Assembly: GCA_013816615.1 (NCBI GenBank)
Contig: JACDED010000005.1
Location: forward strand, 1 to 64,000
Source: Bacteroidota bacterium
GTDB taxonomy: Bacteria; Bacteroidota; Bacteroidia; B-17B0; Aurantibacillaceae
DNA length: 64,000 nucleotides
Direction: 5' to 3'
Shown: one piece after another, positions 36,711 through 46,995 of the stretch
How positions within the stretch are numbered: position 1 is the stretch's first letter
How the letters are laid out: each line of letters opens with the position of its first letter
Translations under genes and position numbers: made by a program
The notes under the pieces: model-generated
Told to the model about the DNA's origin: nothing
Database searches by the model: none
What the model saw: the letters and a program-made list of their open reading frames with translations, nothing else

Positions 36711-36718
36711 TATATTTG
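36711..36718 (+). promoter_or_regulatory. Putative -7 box TATATTTG for pth
   Basis: TAnnTTTG match 20 nt before the ATG. Confidence 0.45.
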
Positions 36719-36738
36719 ACTGTTGAATAAACGGTTTA

Positions 36739-37305
36739 ATGAGCAAATTTTTAATAGTTGGTTTAGGTAATATTGGTGATGAATACGCCGAAACACGTCA
36801 CAACATTGGCTTTAAAATTGTTGATACTTTAGCCAAAGAAGCAGAAGTAAAATTTACATCTGGCAGATATGCCGATGTTGCCGAACTAAAACACAAGGGC
36901 AAAACCCTTATTTTAATTAAGCCAACTACTTACATGAATTTAAGTGGAAAAGCCGTTAACTATTGGTTACAATCAGAAAAAATTGAAACTGATAACATGA
37001 TGGTGTTGGTAGATGAACTTGCTTTACCTTTCGGAAAAATACGTATTGGCCCAAAAGGTAGCGATGGCGGACATAACGGACTTAAAAACATTCAGGAGAT
37101 CTTAAACACGCCAAATTATCCGCGCATGCGTTTTGGCATTAGCAATGAGTTTAATAAAGGATCCCAGGTAAATTATGTTTTAGGAAAATGGAACGAAGAA
37201 GAATTAAAAACACTGAGCGATAGAATAAAAGTTGCAACTGATGCCATTAAAGCTTTTTCTTTTATTGGGCTTCAGCGTTGCATGAATGAATATAATAATA
37301 AATAA
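36739..37305 (+). CDS. pth: Peptidyl-tRNA hydrolase
   Basis: LIVGLGNIGDEYAETRHNIGF, KPTTYMNLSGKAV, GSDGGHNGLKNI. Confidence 0.96.
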   Translation: MSKFLIVGLGNIGDEYAETRHNIGFKIVDTLAKEAEVKFTSGRYADVAELKHKGKTLILIKPTTYMNLSGKAVNYWLQSEKIETDNMMVLVDELALPFGKIRIGPKGSDGGHNGLKNIQEILNTPNYPRMRFGISNEFNKGSQVNYVLGKWNEEELKTLSDRIKVATDAIKAFSFIGLQRCMNEYNNK

Positions 37306-37314
37306 AACCATGGC

Positions 37315-37383
37315 AAATGGAAGATGTAAAATGGAAAACGGACCGAATTACATTTTCCCTCTTATCTTTTACATTTTCCATTA
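37315..37383. repeat. Inverted repeat ATGGAAGATGTAAAA...TTTTACATTTTCCAT
   Basis: 14 of 15 complementary positions; between pth and holB. Confidence 0.6.
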
Positions 37384-37393
37384 AATTTACACT

Positions 37394-38515
37394 ATGTTAT
37401 ACAATCAGATAGTTGGTCAGCAAGAACCCAAACTTCGTTTACTTAAAATGGTAAATGAAGAACGCGTTCCACACGCCTTACTGTTTGCAGGTAAAGAAGG
37501 AAGTGGAAATTTACCGGCAGCCATCGCTTTTGCACAACATTTATATTGTAAAAATAAAATAGAAACAGGTGCTTGTGGCACCTGTGCATCCTGCAATAAA
37601 GTTTCAAAATTAATTCATCCCGATCTGCATTTGGTTTTCCCCATTGCAAAAAGCAAAGATGTAAAAAGTAGTAACGACCTTGTAAAAGAATTCAGGGAAA
37701 CTTTTTTAGCCAATCCCTACATTAATTTAAATGATTGGTTTAATGAGTTAAGTGCGGAAAATAAACAGCCTATTATTCCTGTTGAAGAAGCCAACGATAT
37801 TTTAAAAAAATTAAGTTATACCAGTTACGAAGGTTCTTATAAAATAATGATCATTTGGCAGCCTGAAAAAATGAATGCAGAAGCTGCCAATAAGCTTTTA
37901 AAAATACTGGAAGAGCCGCCTGATAAAACAATTTTTGTTTTAGTGAGTAACCACACCGAACAATTATTGGCCACTATTATTTCACGTGTACAACAAATAC
38001 CATTTTATAATTGCAGCGAGCAGGAAATTGCCGATGCTTTAGTTTATAATTTTAAAGTAAATACCGATGTTGCAAAACAAACTGCCATACTTGCCAACGG
38101 TAACTACGCCGAAGCTTTAAGCTTATTAACGCACAACGAAGAAAGTGTTTCTTTTCTTGCCCACTTTCAAAGCTTTATGCGTTTGGCTTTAAAGTTTGAT
38201 GCCGGCAAGGCTATTACCTGGATAGATGAAAATGCTTCAACAGGAAGAGAGAAACAAAAACAATTTTTACAATATGGTTTAGAGGTTTTTCGTGACAGCT
38301 TAATGTATAATTTTGGAGACAAAAATTTAGTAAGACTAAGTGGGCAGGAAAAACAATTTCTTGAAAAATTTGCACCCTTTGTAAATCAAAAAAATTACGA
38401 GCGTTTAGTTGAAGAGTTTAATAACAACTATTATTACATTGAGCGTAATGCTAATCCAAAGATCCTTTTCATGGATCTTATTTTAAAAACCAACGAGCTT
38501 ATTAATTTAAAATAA
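37394..38515 (+). CDS. holB: DNA polymerase III subunit delta' (DnaX-like clamp-loader AAA protein)
   Basis: YNQIVGQQEPKLRLLKMVNEERVPHALLFAGKEGSGNLPAAIAFA; CGTCASCNKVSKLIHPDLHLV; KLLKILEEPPDKTIFVLVSN. Confidence 0.88.
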   Translation: MLYNQIVGQQEPKLRLLKMVNEERVPHALLFAGKEGSGNLPAAIAFAQHLYCKNKIETGACGTCASCNKVSKLIHPDLHLVFPIAKSKDVKSSNDLVKEFRETFLANPYINLNDWFNELSAENKQPIIPVEEANDILKKLSYTSYEGSYKIMIIWQPEKMNAEAANKLLKILEEPPDKTIFVLVSNHTEQLLATIISRVQQIPFYNCSEQEIADALVYNFKVNTDVAKQTAILANGNYAEALSLLTHNEESVSFLAHFQSFMRLALKFDAGKAITWIDENASTGREKQKQFLQYGLEVFRDSLMYNFGDKNLVRLSGQEKQFLEKFAPFVNQKNYERLVEEFNNNYYYIERNANPKILFMDLILKTNELINLK

Positions 38516-38518
38516 AAA

Positions 38519-38554
38519 AGAGCCGCCAAAATGCAAAATGGCGACTCTCTTTGT
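38519..38554. terminator. Hairpin AGAGCCGCCA...TGGCGACTCT
   Basis: 9/10 complementary arms between convergent genes. Confidence 0.6.
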
Positions 38555-38576
38555 GGAACTTATAGGTATTATTCGA

Positions 38577-40502
38577 CTATTTATTTATTATTACTTTTTT
38601 AGTGAATTCTTTATTGTTTGAATTTAATTTTATAAAGTAAACGCCGTTTGAAATGTTATTGAGATCAATTGTCTTATTGATAGTATCGATTTCTGTTTCG
38701 TAGATCATTTCACCAATTAAACTATACACTTTGATCTTTACAATTCCGTTTGTTGCAGCATCCAATTTTATCTCAAATCGTCCATTGTTTGGATTTGGAT
38801 AAACAGACCAATCTAAAATTTCGCCGGCATTATCAATTATACCAAGAGGGGTTGATGCTGGAGGTATAACATTTATATATATCATTTGCGCATTTTCAGA
38901 ACCCGAAGTTTTATAAACAAATTGGTTTAAACAACTTGTAGAATTTGCACCGCACGAAACGGTAACAGATAAGCAAATTGAATAGTTGCCCGATGCTGAA
39001 TATGTGTGTGAAGTATAAAGTGTATTAGTAGTGCTGTTATCGCCCCAATTCCACGTTGCTGCAACAACATTCCAAGGTGATACAGGCGTTGCATTCCAAA
39101 CTAAAGTAGTTGTAGTTGGTGCCATTGTAAAATTTGAATTTGCAATACACGGAATACCTGTTACGTTTATAGATTGAATAACCGAGTCTATACATGAACT
39201 ACCAGAAGCAGACATGTATACATTGTATGCGCCAGAACTGGCATAAGTATGTGAAGGTGATTGGCTGACACTTGTAAAACCATCACCAAAATCCCAAAAA
39301 TAATTAGTGTTGGTGCTTGTGCCTGTAGAAGCGTTTGCAAAATTAACATTACCACCTGAACTAACCGTATGTGTATAATTAGCGATCAAACCACAAGGCA
39401 CTGTGCTAACGTTAATTATTTTTGTGATGGATGAAAAACAAGTTAAAGAGTTATTGTAAACTGTTAAAGTTGCCGAATACGCTCCATTCATTGTGTAAGT
39501 ATGTGATGTTGGATTTCCGTTAGCTGTTGTTGCGTCTCCGAATTGCCAATAAAAAATACTGGCCGCTATAGTACCTGTTGATGTACTGGTGAAAGTAACT
39601 TGTCCGTTTGCGCCTTGTGCAAAGTTATAATTAGCGTTTAAAGTACAGGGCGAAAAAGAATTTACAACTATAGGAATAATTAGAGATGAATCTGCACACA
39701 TGATGCTATAGTTATTGTTGGCATATAAGTACACAAAATAAGTGCCGTTTGCCGAATACGTATGAGATGTTGATGGCCCACTGCCACTAGGGCTGGAGTC
39801 TCCAAAACTCCACAAATAAGTGGTGCTCGGGACTGTGCCGGTTGATGTGCTGTTAAAACTTACAAGGCCGTTTGCGCCCTGTGTAAAAGAAAAACTTGTA
39901 TTAAGATTACAGGTGGCATTAGAAACGCTTATTACTTGTGTGGCCGTGCTAATACATGTTGTTAAACTACTCATTGCTTTTAATATAACTGTGTATGTTC
40001 CGTTTCCATAAACATGATTGGTAACGTCTCCGTAATTTGTATTATTATCCCCTAGGGTCCAGGTATAAGTGGTTCCCGAATCGGTTCCAGTAGAAACACT
40101 GTTAAAACTAACAAGGCCGTTTGCTCCTAGTGTGTAGTTAAAGCCTGCTGCTAATGTACAGGGATATGTGCTTACCATAACCGGTATGATTACAGAATCT
40201 ACACAATTTGCAGTAAAATTATTATTGGCAATGAGCACAACATTATAATATCCGTTTGTTGCATAAGTATGAGAGCTTATTGGCCCTGTACCGTAAGTTG
40301 CATCACCGTAGTTCCAGGTATAAGTGGTGCCGGCAACCGTATTGGTTGATGTGCTGCTAAAATTAACCTGGCCACTGACACCTTGCGTATATGAAAAAGC
40401 TGCGTTAAGCCCACAAATCTGGGCACTGCTCTTTGCGGCAATTAGTATAAAACAAAAGCCAAGCAATAAAGGAAGATATGTTGTAATTTTTTTCATGTGC
40501 AT
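38577..40502 (-). CDS. T9SS-secreted PKD-repeat protein
   Basis: Six degenerate Cys-started PKD-like modules (e.g. YLWSFGDSSPSGSGPSTSHTYSANGTYFVYLY); CTD WSVYPNPNNGRFEIKL...EFTKKVIINK. Confidence 0.88.
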   Translation of the reverse strand: MHMKKITTYLPLLLGFCFILIAAKSSAQICGLNAAFSYTQGVSGQVNFSSTSTNTVAGTTYTWNYGDATYGTGPISSHTYATNGYYNVVLIANNNFTANCVDSVIIPVMVSTYPCTLAAGFNYTLGANGLVSFNSVSTGTDSGTTYTWTLGDNNTNYGDVTNHVYGNGTYTVILKAMSSLTTCISTATQVISVSNATCNLNTSFSFTQGANGLVSFNSTSTGTVPSTTYLWSFGDSSPSGSGPSTSHTYSANGTYFVYLYANNNYSIMCADSSLIIPIVVNSFSPCTLNANYNFAQGANGQVTFTSTSTGTIAASIFYWQFGDATTANGNPTSHTYTMNGAYSATLTVYNNSLTCFSSITKIINVSTVPCGLIANYTHTVSSGGNVNFANASTGTSTNTNYFWDFGDGFTSVSQSPSHTYASSGAYNVYMSASGSSCIDSVIQSINVTGIPCIANSNFTMAPTTTTLVWNATPVSPWNVVAATWNWGDNSTTNTLYTSHTYSASGNYSICLSVTVSCGANSTSCLNQFVYKTSGSENAQMIYINVIPPASTPLGIIDNAGEILDWSVYPNPNNGRFEIKLDAATNGIVKIKVYSLIGEMIYETEIDTINKTIDLNNISNGVYFIKLNSNNKEFTKKVIINK

Positions 40503-40542
40503 TTATGTTTTTTTCTTTCAAAGATTTGATGTCCTTTTTAAA

Positions 40543-41664
40543 TCATTTATATGCCACGCAAATTATTGCATCGGCATTATTAATTAAAATAGCAGTAGCG
40601 CCATTATATATAGTACAGGTAAATTTTACGTGAAGTTTTTTTGTTAATTGATTATTATCATTGTTCTTAAAATTCTCTACTGATAAAATATTAAAGTAAC
40701 TGTTAGCAGGTTGTTGCGCGTTTTTTGAGGTGTAGAATGTACCGTTACCATCTATCCAATTGACAACAACATTTGAAAGACCTAAAGCATTTGGCGTTTG
40801 CGAAACAGCATTTACAGAATAGTTCGCAGCGCATGAGGAAATATCGTTTTGTGTAACTGTATTGTATTTAGCATACGCGGTGTCATTATTGCCATCAATT
40901 ACTCTTAAAGTTACCGGGTATGCGCCTGTGTATTGATAAGCATGCGTGGGATTTGCTAACGTTGAAGTTGGTGTGCCGTCACCAAAATTCCATAAATACT
41001 GATAGGGGCCGATGCCTTGCGAATTTATAGAAGAAAAATTGATCGAAGTTCCCATGGTTGAATCTGCGTCAATCCTGGTTCTGAATTTGTAATTAACAGT
41101 GCCAATGTTTTGAACGTTATAAATACTACTTTCACACGAATTTAAACCGGTTACTGTTAAGCTGATATTATATTTTCCGCTTTTTTTATAAATATGATTT
41201 GGATTAATTGATGTTGATGTTACGCCATCACCAAAATTCCAAAGGTAAGAGGCCGCGGGTTTATTGTAACTGGATTGAAATTGTGCAAAATAAAATGAAG
41301 CTGCGTTACTAGCTAGGTAATTATAATTTCCGGGAATTAAAGACGAATCAATTTGTGTGATTGAATTTGTAGCCGAAACTTTAAAATCATTGATTTGGAT
41401 CTGTAAACTATTAGGGCAGTTTGTGCAATTGGTTTGTTTTAAACCTGCTATAAATCCATAAACATTATTCGAATCTTGCTGAAAAGAAGAATACATATAA
41501 TAATTATTAACTCCAGCTTCAATTGATGTTGGTACTCCGTTCATAGACATTGTACAATTAAAAACCGGACTACCTTCAGTGGTAGATGGAGGGTATTCTT
41601 TTTTTCCGCATGAGATGCAAGCGATAAGCAGCAATACAATTATACAGTTATAGAAATTCTTCAT
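40543..41664 (-). CDS. PKD-domain lipoprotein
   Basis: Lipobox IVLLLIACISC; two PKD units (YLWNFGDGVTSTSINPNHIYKKSGKYNISLTV; YLWNFGDGTPTSTLANPTHAY). Confidence 0.82.
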   Translation of the reverse strand: MKNFYNCIIVLLLIACISCGKKEYPPSTTEGSPVFNCTMSMNGVPTSIEAGVNNYYMYSSFQQDSNNVYGFIAGLKQTNCTNCPNSLQIQINDFKVSATNSITQIDSSLIPGNYNYLASNAASFYFAQFQSSYNKPAASYLWNFGDGVTSTSINPNHIYKKSGKYNISLTVTGLNSCESSIYNVQNIGTVNYKFRTRIDADSTMGTSINFSSINSQGIGPYQYLWNFGDGTPTSTLANPTHAYQYTGAYPVTLRVIDGNNDTAYAKYNTVTQNDISSCAANYSVNAVSQTPNALGLSNVVVNWIDGNGTFYTSKNAQQPANSYFNILSVENFKNNDNNQLTKKLHVKFTCTIYNGATAILINNADAIICVAYK

Positions 41665-41667
41665 TTG

Positions 41668-43092
41668 TTACTTTTTAAATAAATTATATATTAATGTTAG
41701 CTTTAAACCCATATTTCTTTCAAAAACATTTGAGTTAAAAAATTTATTGTCTTTTACATCTGTTAAACCATAAATGAATTCAGTATTTAACCAAAGATCT
41801 TTACCAAGTTTTCTTCTGTAAAATAGTGAAGCCTGGGAATCTAATGTTTTAAAGCCTTGCGTATATCCTGATGTTTTTAAAACAGTTGCATTACCTTTTT
41901 TATCAGCAGTTTGCGCGTATAATTCTACATTACTATTCACATTAAATAAGTAAGCTGCATTATAACCAATACCAATAATATTTTTTTCTTTAAACGTATA
42001 ACCAAATTTAATTGGCGCTAAAAGATAATGCATGGTTGTTGGTGTAAATACCATTACATCCGTTTCTTCACCAAAATTGTAGCGTGTTGTTGTAACAACA
42101 TGATTGCTGTATGAAAGATTGCGAACCATTGTATAATGAATACCCATTGAAAAAATAAACGGTGTATTTAATGTGTTTGAATAATTTAAACCAACAATTG
42201 GATTAACGCCATTCGCATCACGCTTGCCCGGGTTATTCCAGCCAAATAAATAACTGGTTCCTGCTTCAAAAGAAACAAAATGCGCGGGCTCTTTCAATTT
42301 TAATGTTGAATCTCTTTTAACTGGTTCGGCTACAGCAACCACACTTTTTACAGGATCAACACTAATTGTGTTTGTTTCAGGAACATATGTTACAACTTCT
42401 TCCGCTTTGGCTTCATTAACGGTAGTTTTAGTTTCTGCAACTGTATTACTTTCAACAACTGTTGGAAGAACAATTGTATTTACTTGTGTTTGTTTCTCGG
42501 GTTCGTTATTTTGTTTTACCGGTACGGTATTTTCTTTTTCTTGGTTAGGCGTAAAAACAACTGCATTTTTTATAATCGTAGTTTTTTGCTTTTTAGATCG
42601 GATATTTATTGTTGATGTGTTTTTTGTTTCTTCCGCTTGATTTTTTACACTGTTTTGAGAAATTGATTTTTCTGTATTAGTTGTTTCTATTTTCTCGTTT
42701 AATACAGCAAGTTCCGTTTTTTCGTTTACAGGTTTTGTTTCTGTATTTGTTTTTTCTTCTGTTACATAAATATTCTCGTTTTGTTTTTGATAAGCGGTTA
42801 TTTCGTTATTAGAGGCTTGTTTTGTTTCAGGTAATTGCGTGTTTGTATTTGTAGCTGCAGTTTCTTTTACGGCAGTAGTATGATCTGAAAATTTATAAAT
42901 TACAAAACTGCCAATCGTTACAAATAATAAAATACCACTTACCAAAAAATATGGAAAAGGGCGTTTTTTCTTTTCTTCGCGCGTAGCATCTAGCATGCCG
43001 CTGGCTTTTAGCCAATTAACTTCATCAAACTGAAATTCTTTTGCATTCAGTTTTTCTTTTAACGCGTCTTTAAATTCCTTTTCACTACTCAT
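41668..43092 (-). CDS. Single-TM protein with cytoplasmic N-terminus, low-complexity linker and beta-barrel-like C-terminus
   Basis: FPYFLVSGILLFVTIGSFVIYKF TM after ~45 aa; K/T/N/E-rich linker; aromatic-alternating C-terminus VSFEAGTSYLFGWNN...GLKLTLIYNLFKK. Confidence 0.7.
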   Translation of the reverse strand: MSSEKEFKDALKEKLNAKEFQFDEVNWLKASGMLDATREEKKKRPFPYFLVSGILLFVTIGSFVIYKFSDHTTAVKETAATNTNTQLPETKQASNNEITAYQKQNENIYVTEEKTNTETKPVNEKTELAVLNEKIETTNTEKSISQNSVKNQAEETKNTSTINIRSKKQKTTIIKNAVVFTPNQEKENTVPVKQNNEPEKQTQVNTIVLPTVVESNTVAETKTTVNEAKAEEVVTYVPETNTISVDPVKSVVAVAEPVKRDSTLKLKEPAHFVSFEAGTSYLFGWNNPGKRDANGVNPIVGLNYSNTLNTPFIFSMGIHYTMVRNLSYSNHVVTTTRYNFGEETDVMVFTPTTMHYLLAPIKFGYTFKEKNIIGIGYNAAYLFNVNSNVELYAQTADKKGNATVLKTSGYTQGFKTLDSQASLFYRRKLGKDLWLNTEFIYGLTDVKDNKFFNSNVFERNMGLKLTLIYNLFKK

Positions 43093-43094
43093 GA

Positions 43095-43703
43095 TTATAA
43101 AATATTTAATTCTTGTAGGTCATTTTTTTTTATAAGTTCTTTTAATTTTTCTTTGGCGGAGTTTAAATGCCATTTTGATGTGCCTTCGCTAATATCCAAC
43201 ATATTACCTATTTCCTTGTGCTTGTATCCGTCAACAAAATAAAGATTAAATACCTGCCGCGTAGCGGCAGGTAATTGGGCAATAAATGAATATATTTGCT
43301 CTGTATCAATTTTTGAGATCACAGCATTTACATCAGCATATTTATCCGTTTCGTAATAATCTTCCACATACAATACGTTATCGTAATGTATTTTTTCTTT
43401 TTTAAATTCGTTTATCAGCGTGTTGATCATTACTCTTCTTATCCAGGCTTTAAAAGGAACTTCTATTTTATATTTATCAAGATTAGTGATAATCCTTAAA
43501 AAACCAATATTTAAAACTTCTTTTGCCCTGTCTTCATTTTTTGTATAACGGATACATATACTCATCAAATAACTGTACGTAAGTTTATACAATTCGTATT
43601 CAGCCCTACGGTCACGATCAATGCACTCATTAATCAGTTTTTGCTGAATATCCATGTAATTACTTATAAGTTCTCTATTAACCATTACAAAATAAAGGTA
43701 CAA
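43095..43703 (-). CDS. ECF-type RNA polymerase sigma factor
   Basis: FKAWIRRVMINTLINEFKKEK; QLPAATRQVFNLYFVDGYKHKEIGNMLDISEGTSKWHLNSAKEKLKELI region 4. Confidence 0.93.
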   Translation of the reverse strand: MYLYFVMVNRELISNYMDIQQKLINECIDRDRRAEYELYKLTYSYLMSICIRYTKNEDRAKEVLNIGFLRIITNLDKYKIEVPFKAWIRRVMINTLINEFKKEKIHYDNVLYVEDYYETDKYADVNAVISKIDTEQIYSFIAQLPAATRQVFNLYFVDGYKHKEIGNMLDISEGTSKWHLNSAKEKLKELIKKNDLQELNIL

Positions 43704-43765
43704 AAGGTTGGGTGAACACCCGCTTTTAATAATATATAACTACTTGATTTTTAAGTAGACACAAA

Positions 43766-43793
43766 AAAAGGCGAGGTTTTAGCCTCGCCTTTT
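43766..43793. terminator. Hairpin AAAAGGCGAGG...CCTCGCCTTTT
   Basis: 11-bp perfect stem with T-run. Confidence 0.88.
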
Positions 43794-43806
43794 ATTAGGG
43801 TAAACC

Positions 43807-46014
43807 CTAAGGTTTTATTTTTACGATCTTAAATTCCGTTCTACGGTTTTGAGCGTGTTGCTCTTCACTACAAGGCACAACAACGGTACCTTCGCATTTA
43901 CAATCGTTAATTAGTTTGGATTCGCCATAACCTTTTCCATAAATACGGGCACCGCTAACACCTTTTGACATTACGTAACCTGCAGATGCTTTAGCACGTT
44001 TGTCAGATAAAGCTAAATTACCGGCTGCTCCTCCTCTACAATCAGAATGTGAGCTTAACTCAATAGTAATACTTGGGTTTTGCGTTAATAACTGAACGAT
44101 CTTATCTAACTCAATTTTTGCATCAGGTCTTACAGTTGCTTTTCCAAGATCAAAATAAATTGGTTGCAAGTCAACAACCTTTCCAATATCCGCGCCCAGT
44201 TTTATTTTATACATTTTAGTATTTAAATAATCATGTAATAAAACATAGCCTTCTTTTTTAATGGTAATGTCAACCGGTACTATCTTGGTTAAGTAACCAT
44301 CTTTTTCTAATTTAATAATATATGAAAGATCATCGCCTACTTTTTTATCTTTATAAATATGACGGAAATCACCTTCTTTATCCGTTGTAAAAGTTAAAAA
44401 ATCATTTTTATTAAATCCATCAGTGATCGTAATTTTTACACCTTCAATTGGCGAAAGATCATCAGCATCAGCAATTAAGCCTAATAAACCAATAATTTTT
44501 TTCTCAACTAATACTTCTTTTTTGTCGTTTGCTAATAAGGTTAATTCTGCTTCTTTTATTACGCCAACACTTTCTTTATACCCTTGCTTATTTGCTTTGA
44601 TCTTATAATCCTTACCAGGAATAACATTCAGCTTGATCTCCCCTTTACTGTCGGATTTTGCTTCGTAAACAGGCTTACCTGTTTCATCAATTAAAACTAC
44701 AGTTGCATCGGCAATAATTTCTTTAGATAAATTATCCTTTACAATTAAATTAATAGCGCTGCTAATAATCGGGCGCTTTGCAACAAAACTATAAATATCG
44801 TCCTTGGTAGTTCCCCTGTTAGAAGTTAAATATCCGGTTGTTGTTGTTTTTGCGTAAAAACCAAAATCATCAAATTGTGAATTTACAGGGTAGCCTAAAT
44901 TTTGTGCTTCAAAATATGAATCTTCTGCAGGCACAGTATAAAAAACATCTAAGCCGCCGATTCCAATCTTTCCATCACTGGAATAAAATAAAATTTCATC
45001 TTCAAATAATTGAGGAAACATTTCTCTTCCTTCTGAATTTACAGATTGTCCAAGATTTTCAGGTTTTGTCCAACTGTTATTTTCAAATCTTGTCACCCAA
45101 ACATCGGTTAAGCCTAAAGTGCCGGGCATATCCGAAACAAAATATAATGTTTTTCCATCGCTACTAATTGCCGGGTGTCCGCATGAATAATCATCGCTAT
45201 TATAAGAAAACTCCATCCAATCGCCCCAATTTTCACCTTCTTTTTTTCTGCTGAAAATTTTAAGGTTCACGCGGCCATCTTTACTTTTTTGATATTTATT
45301 TTTAATAAAATTGTTACGTGTAATAAATTGTACCATTCCGTCTTTTGTAAAACAGATTGGTCCTTCGTGCACTTTAGTTTTTAATCCTTCCTTTACCGCG
45401 TGCTCATTTTTTACATCTGTACCTTCAATATATCCTTTGTAAACATCTAAATAATATGAATCGTCCCAACCGTATTTACGGCCGGTAACTGATGTATTTC
45501 TTCTTGAAGACAGAAAGTACATTTCATTATTTACAACGTAAGGACAAAAATCATTATCATCTGAATTGATAGATAATTTTTTTAATGAATAGTTACTCGA
45601 ATCTTTTTTTAATTCTTCAACTACCAGTTTTTTTCTATTGATATTATCACGTATCAGTTTGTATTGATTATCGTTTATCTTAGAAAACACTTCAGAAGCT
45701 TTAGGATAATTTGAATTGTATTTTAAAACCTGGTAGTAGTTATAAAGATCCTGATCGGTCATACCGGTATTAGTATACGCTTTATCATAATACACTTGTG
45801 CTTTACGATAATCGCCCATGTTTAAATTACTTTCGCCTGCGCGAACATAATATTTAATTTTTGGGTGTTTGCTGCGCGAAAGCTCTTCATACATTTCTGA
45901 TGCAGAAACGAATTCAAGATCTGCAAAACGCTTATCGGCAATTTTTTCTTTAACCGATTGCGCCTTTGTTACCAATGTTGCAAAAATTAAAAGAGATGCA
46001 ATTATATTTTTCAT
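43807..46014 (-). CDS. OmpA-family protein with PD40/WD40-like and carboxypeptidase-regulatory-like domains (PorE-like)
   Basis: HPAISSDGKTLYFVSDMPGTLGLTDVWV; C-terminal IELSSHSDCRGGAAGNLALSDKRAKASAGYVMSKGV OmpA motif. Confidence 0.88.
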   Translation of the reverse strand: MKNIIASLLIFATLVTKAQSVKEKIADKRFADLEFVSASEMYEELSRSKHPKIKYYVRAGESNLNMGDYRKAQVYYDKAYTNTGMTDQDLYNYYQVLKYNSNYPKASEVFSKINDNQYKLIRDNINRKKLVVEELKKDSSNYSLKKLSINSDDNDFCPYVVNNEMYFLSSRRNTSVTGRKYGWDDSYYLDVYKGYIEGTDVKNEHAVKEGLKTKVHEGPICFTKDGMVQFITRNNFIKNKYQKSKDGRVNLKIFSRKKEGENWGDWMEFSYNSDDYSCGHPAISSDGKTLYFVSDMPGTLGLTDVWVTRFENNSWTKPENLGQSVNSEGREMFPQLFEDEILFYSSDGKIGIGGLDVFYTVPAEDSYFEAQNLGYPVNSQFDDFGFYAKTTTTGYLTSNRGTTKDDIYSFVAKRPIISSAINLIVKDNLSKEIIADATVVLIDETGKPVYEAKSDSKGEIKLNVIPGKDYKIKANKQGYKESVGVIKEAELTLLANDKKEVLVEKKIIGLLGLIADADDLSPIEGVKITITDGFNKNDFLTFTTDKEGDFRHIYKDKKVGDDLSYIIKLEKDGYLTKIVPVDITIKKEGYVLLHDYLNTKMYKIKLGADIGKVVDLQPIYFDLGKATVRPDAKIELDKIVQLLTQNPSITIELSSHSDCRGGAAGNLALSDKRAKASAGYVMSKGVSGARIYGKGYGESKLINDCKCEGTVVVPCSEEQHAQNRRTEFKIVKIKP

Positions 46015-46047
46015 TTTATTAAGTTCTTTATTTATGCTTTTTATTCT

Positions 46048-46977
46048 TTAGAAATAACGTGGTGATTTAAGTGCTTTTTGATTTGAAAGAAAATCAAAGC
46101 CAATGATTACTTCGTGCGTGCTTGGACTATATTTTCCCATATTATTAATTGAATAATCGTAAGCGTATCCAACACGTAATTGTTTTGTAAAGTTGTAAGC
46201 AATGTTTGCGCCTGCAGCAGAACCATGACGGTACATTACGCCGAACCACATCTTCTCATTAAACAAAGCAGATAAGTTAGCGTCGATAGATACTGGTGCA
46301 TTTGGCGTGTACTTAAGTGCGCAGCCGGGTTTAAGATCCCAAAGGCTGTTTAATTTAAATACATAACCCGAAATAAAATAATAATGTAATACTTGTTTTG
46401 AAGCAGAGAAGTTTGCATCGTTACTTAATTTATTAGGGATAATTTTTGGAGCCGTTAAGCCTACAAAAAAACGTTTACCATAATAATAAACACCTGCACC
46501 TGTATTAAATGCATTGGTATTAAAGTTTGGATTATTTACAACTAATGGATCTGTTTCATCATTAACAGCTAAGCCATGCAAATTATTTCTGATAAGATCG
46601 GCTCCGGCACGAATACCAAAACACAAACGATCGTTACCCTTATTTAATTTAATGCGATAGGCAAAATCGGCAAACACTGCCGTTTTATTTGTTGGCCCAA
46701 TAATATCATTTACAACATTTATACCCACACCAATTGATTCGTTCATTAATGGTGTGTGCATAATAAAACTATTTGTTTTAGGTGCACCTTTCCATCCTGT
46801 CCATTGGCTACGCGCATCGAGCACAACGCTTAACGCATCGCGACTACCGGCATACGCAGGATTTAAGATAGAAGAATTGAACATATAAAAAGAGTTTTGA
46901 ACCTCTTGCTGCGCAGATAATGAAAGGCTTAAACACGCTGTTGCGATTAATACTGCTATTTTAGATTTATTGATCAT
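46048..46977 (-). CDS. PorP/SprF family type IX secretion membrane protein
   Basis: FYMFNSSILNPAYAGSRDALSVVLDARSQWTGWKGAPKTNSFIMHTPL signature. Confidence 0.93.
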   Translation of the reverse strand: MINKSKIAVLIATACLSLSLSAQQEVQNSFYMFNSSILNPAYAGSRDALSVVLDARSQWTGWKGAPKTNSFIMHTPLMNESIGVGINVVNDIIGPTNKTAVFADFAYRIKLNKGNDRLCFGIRAGADLIRNNLHGLAVNDETDPLVVNNPNFNTNAFNTGAGVYYYGKRFFVGLTAPKIIPNKLSNDANFSASKQVLHYYFISGYVFKLNSLWDLKPGCALKYTPNAPVSIDANLSALFNEKMWFGVMYRHGSAAGANIAYNFTKQLRVGYAYDYSINNMGKYSPSTHEVIIGFDFLSNQKALKSPRYF

Positions 46978-46995
46978 TTTATTCTCCTCTAACTA

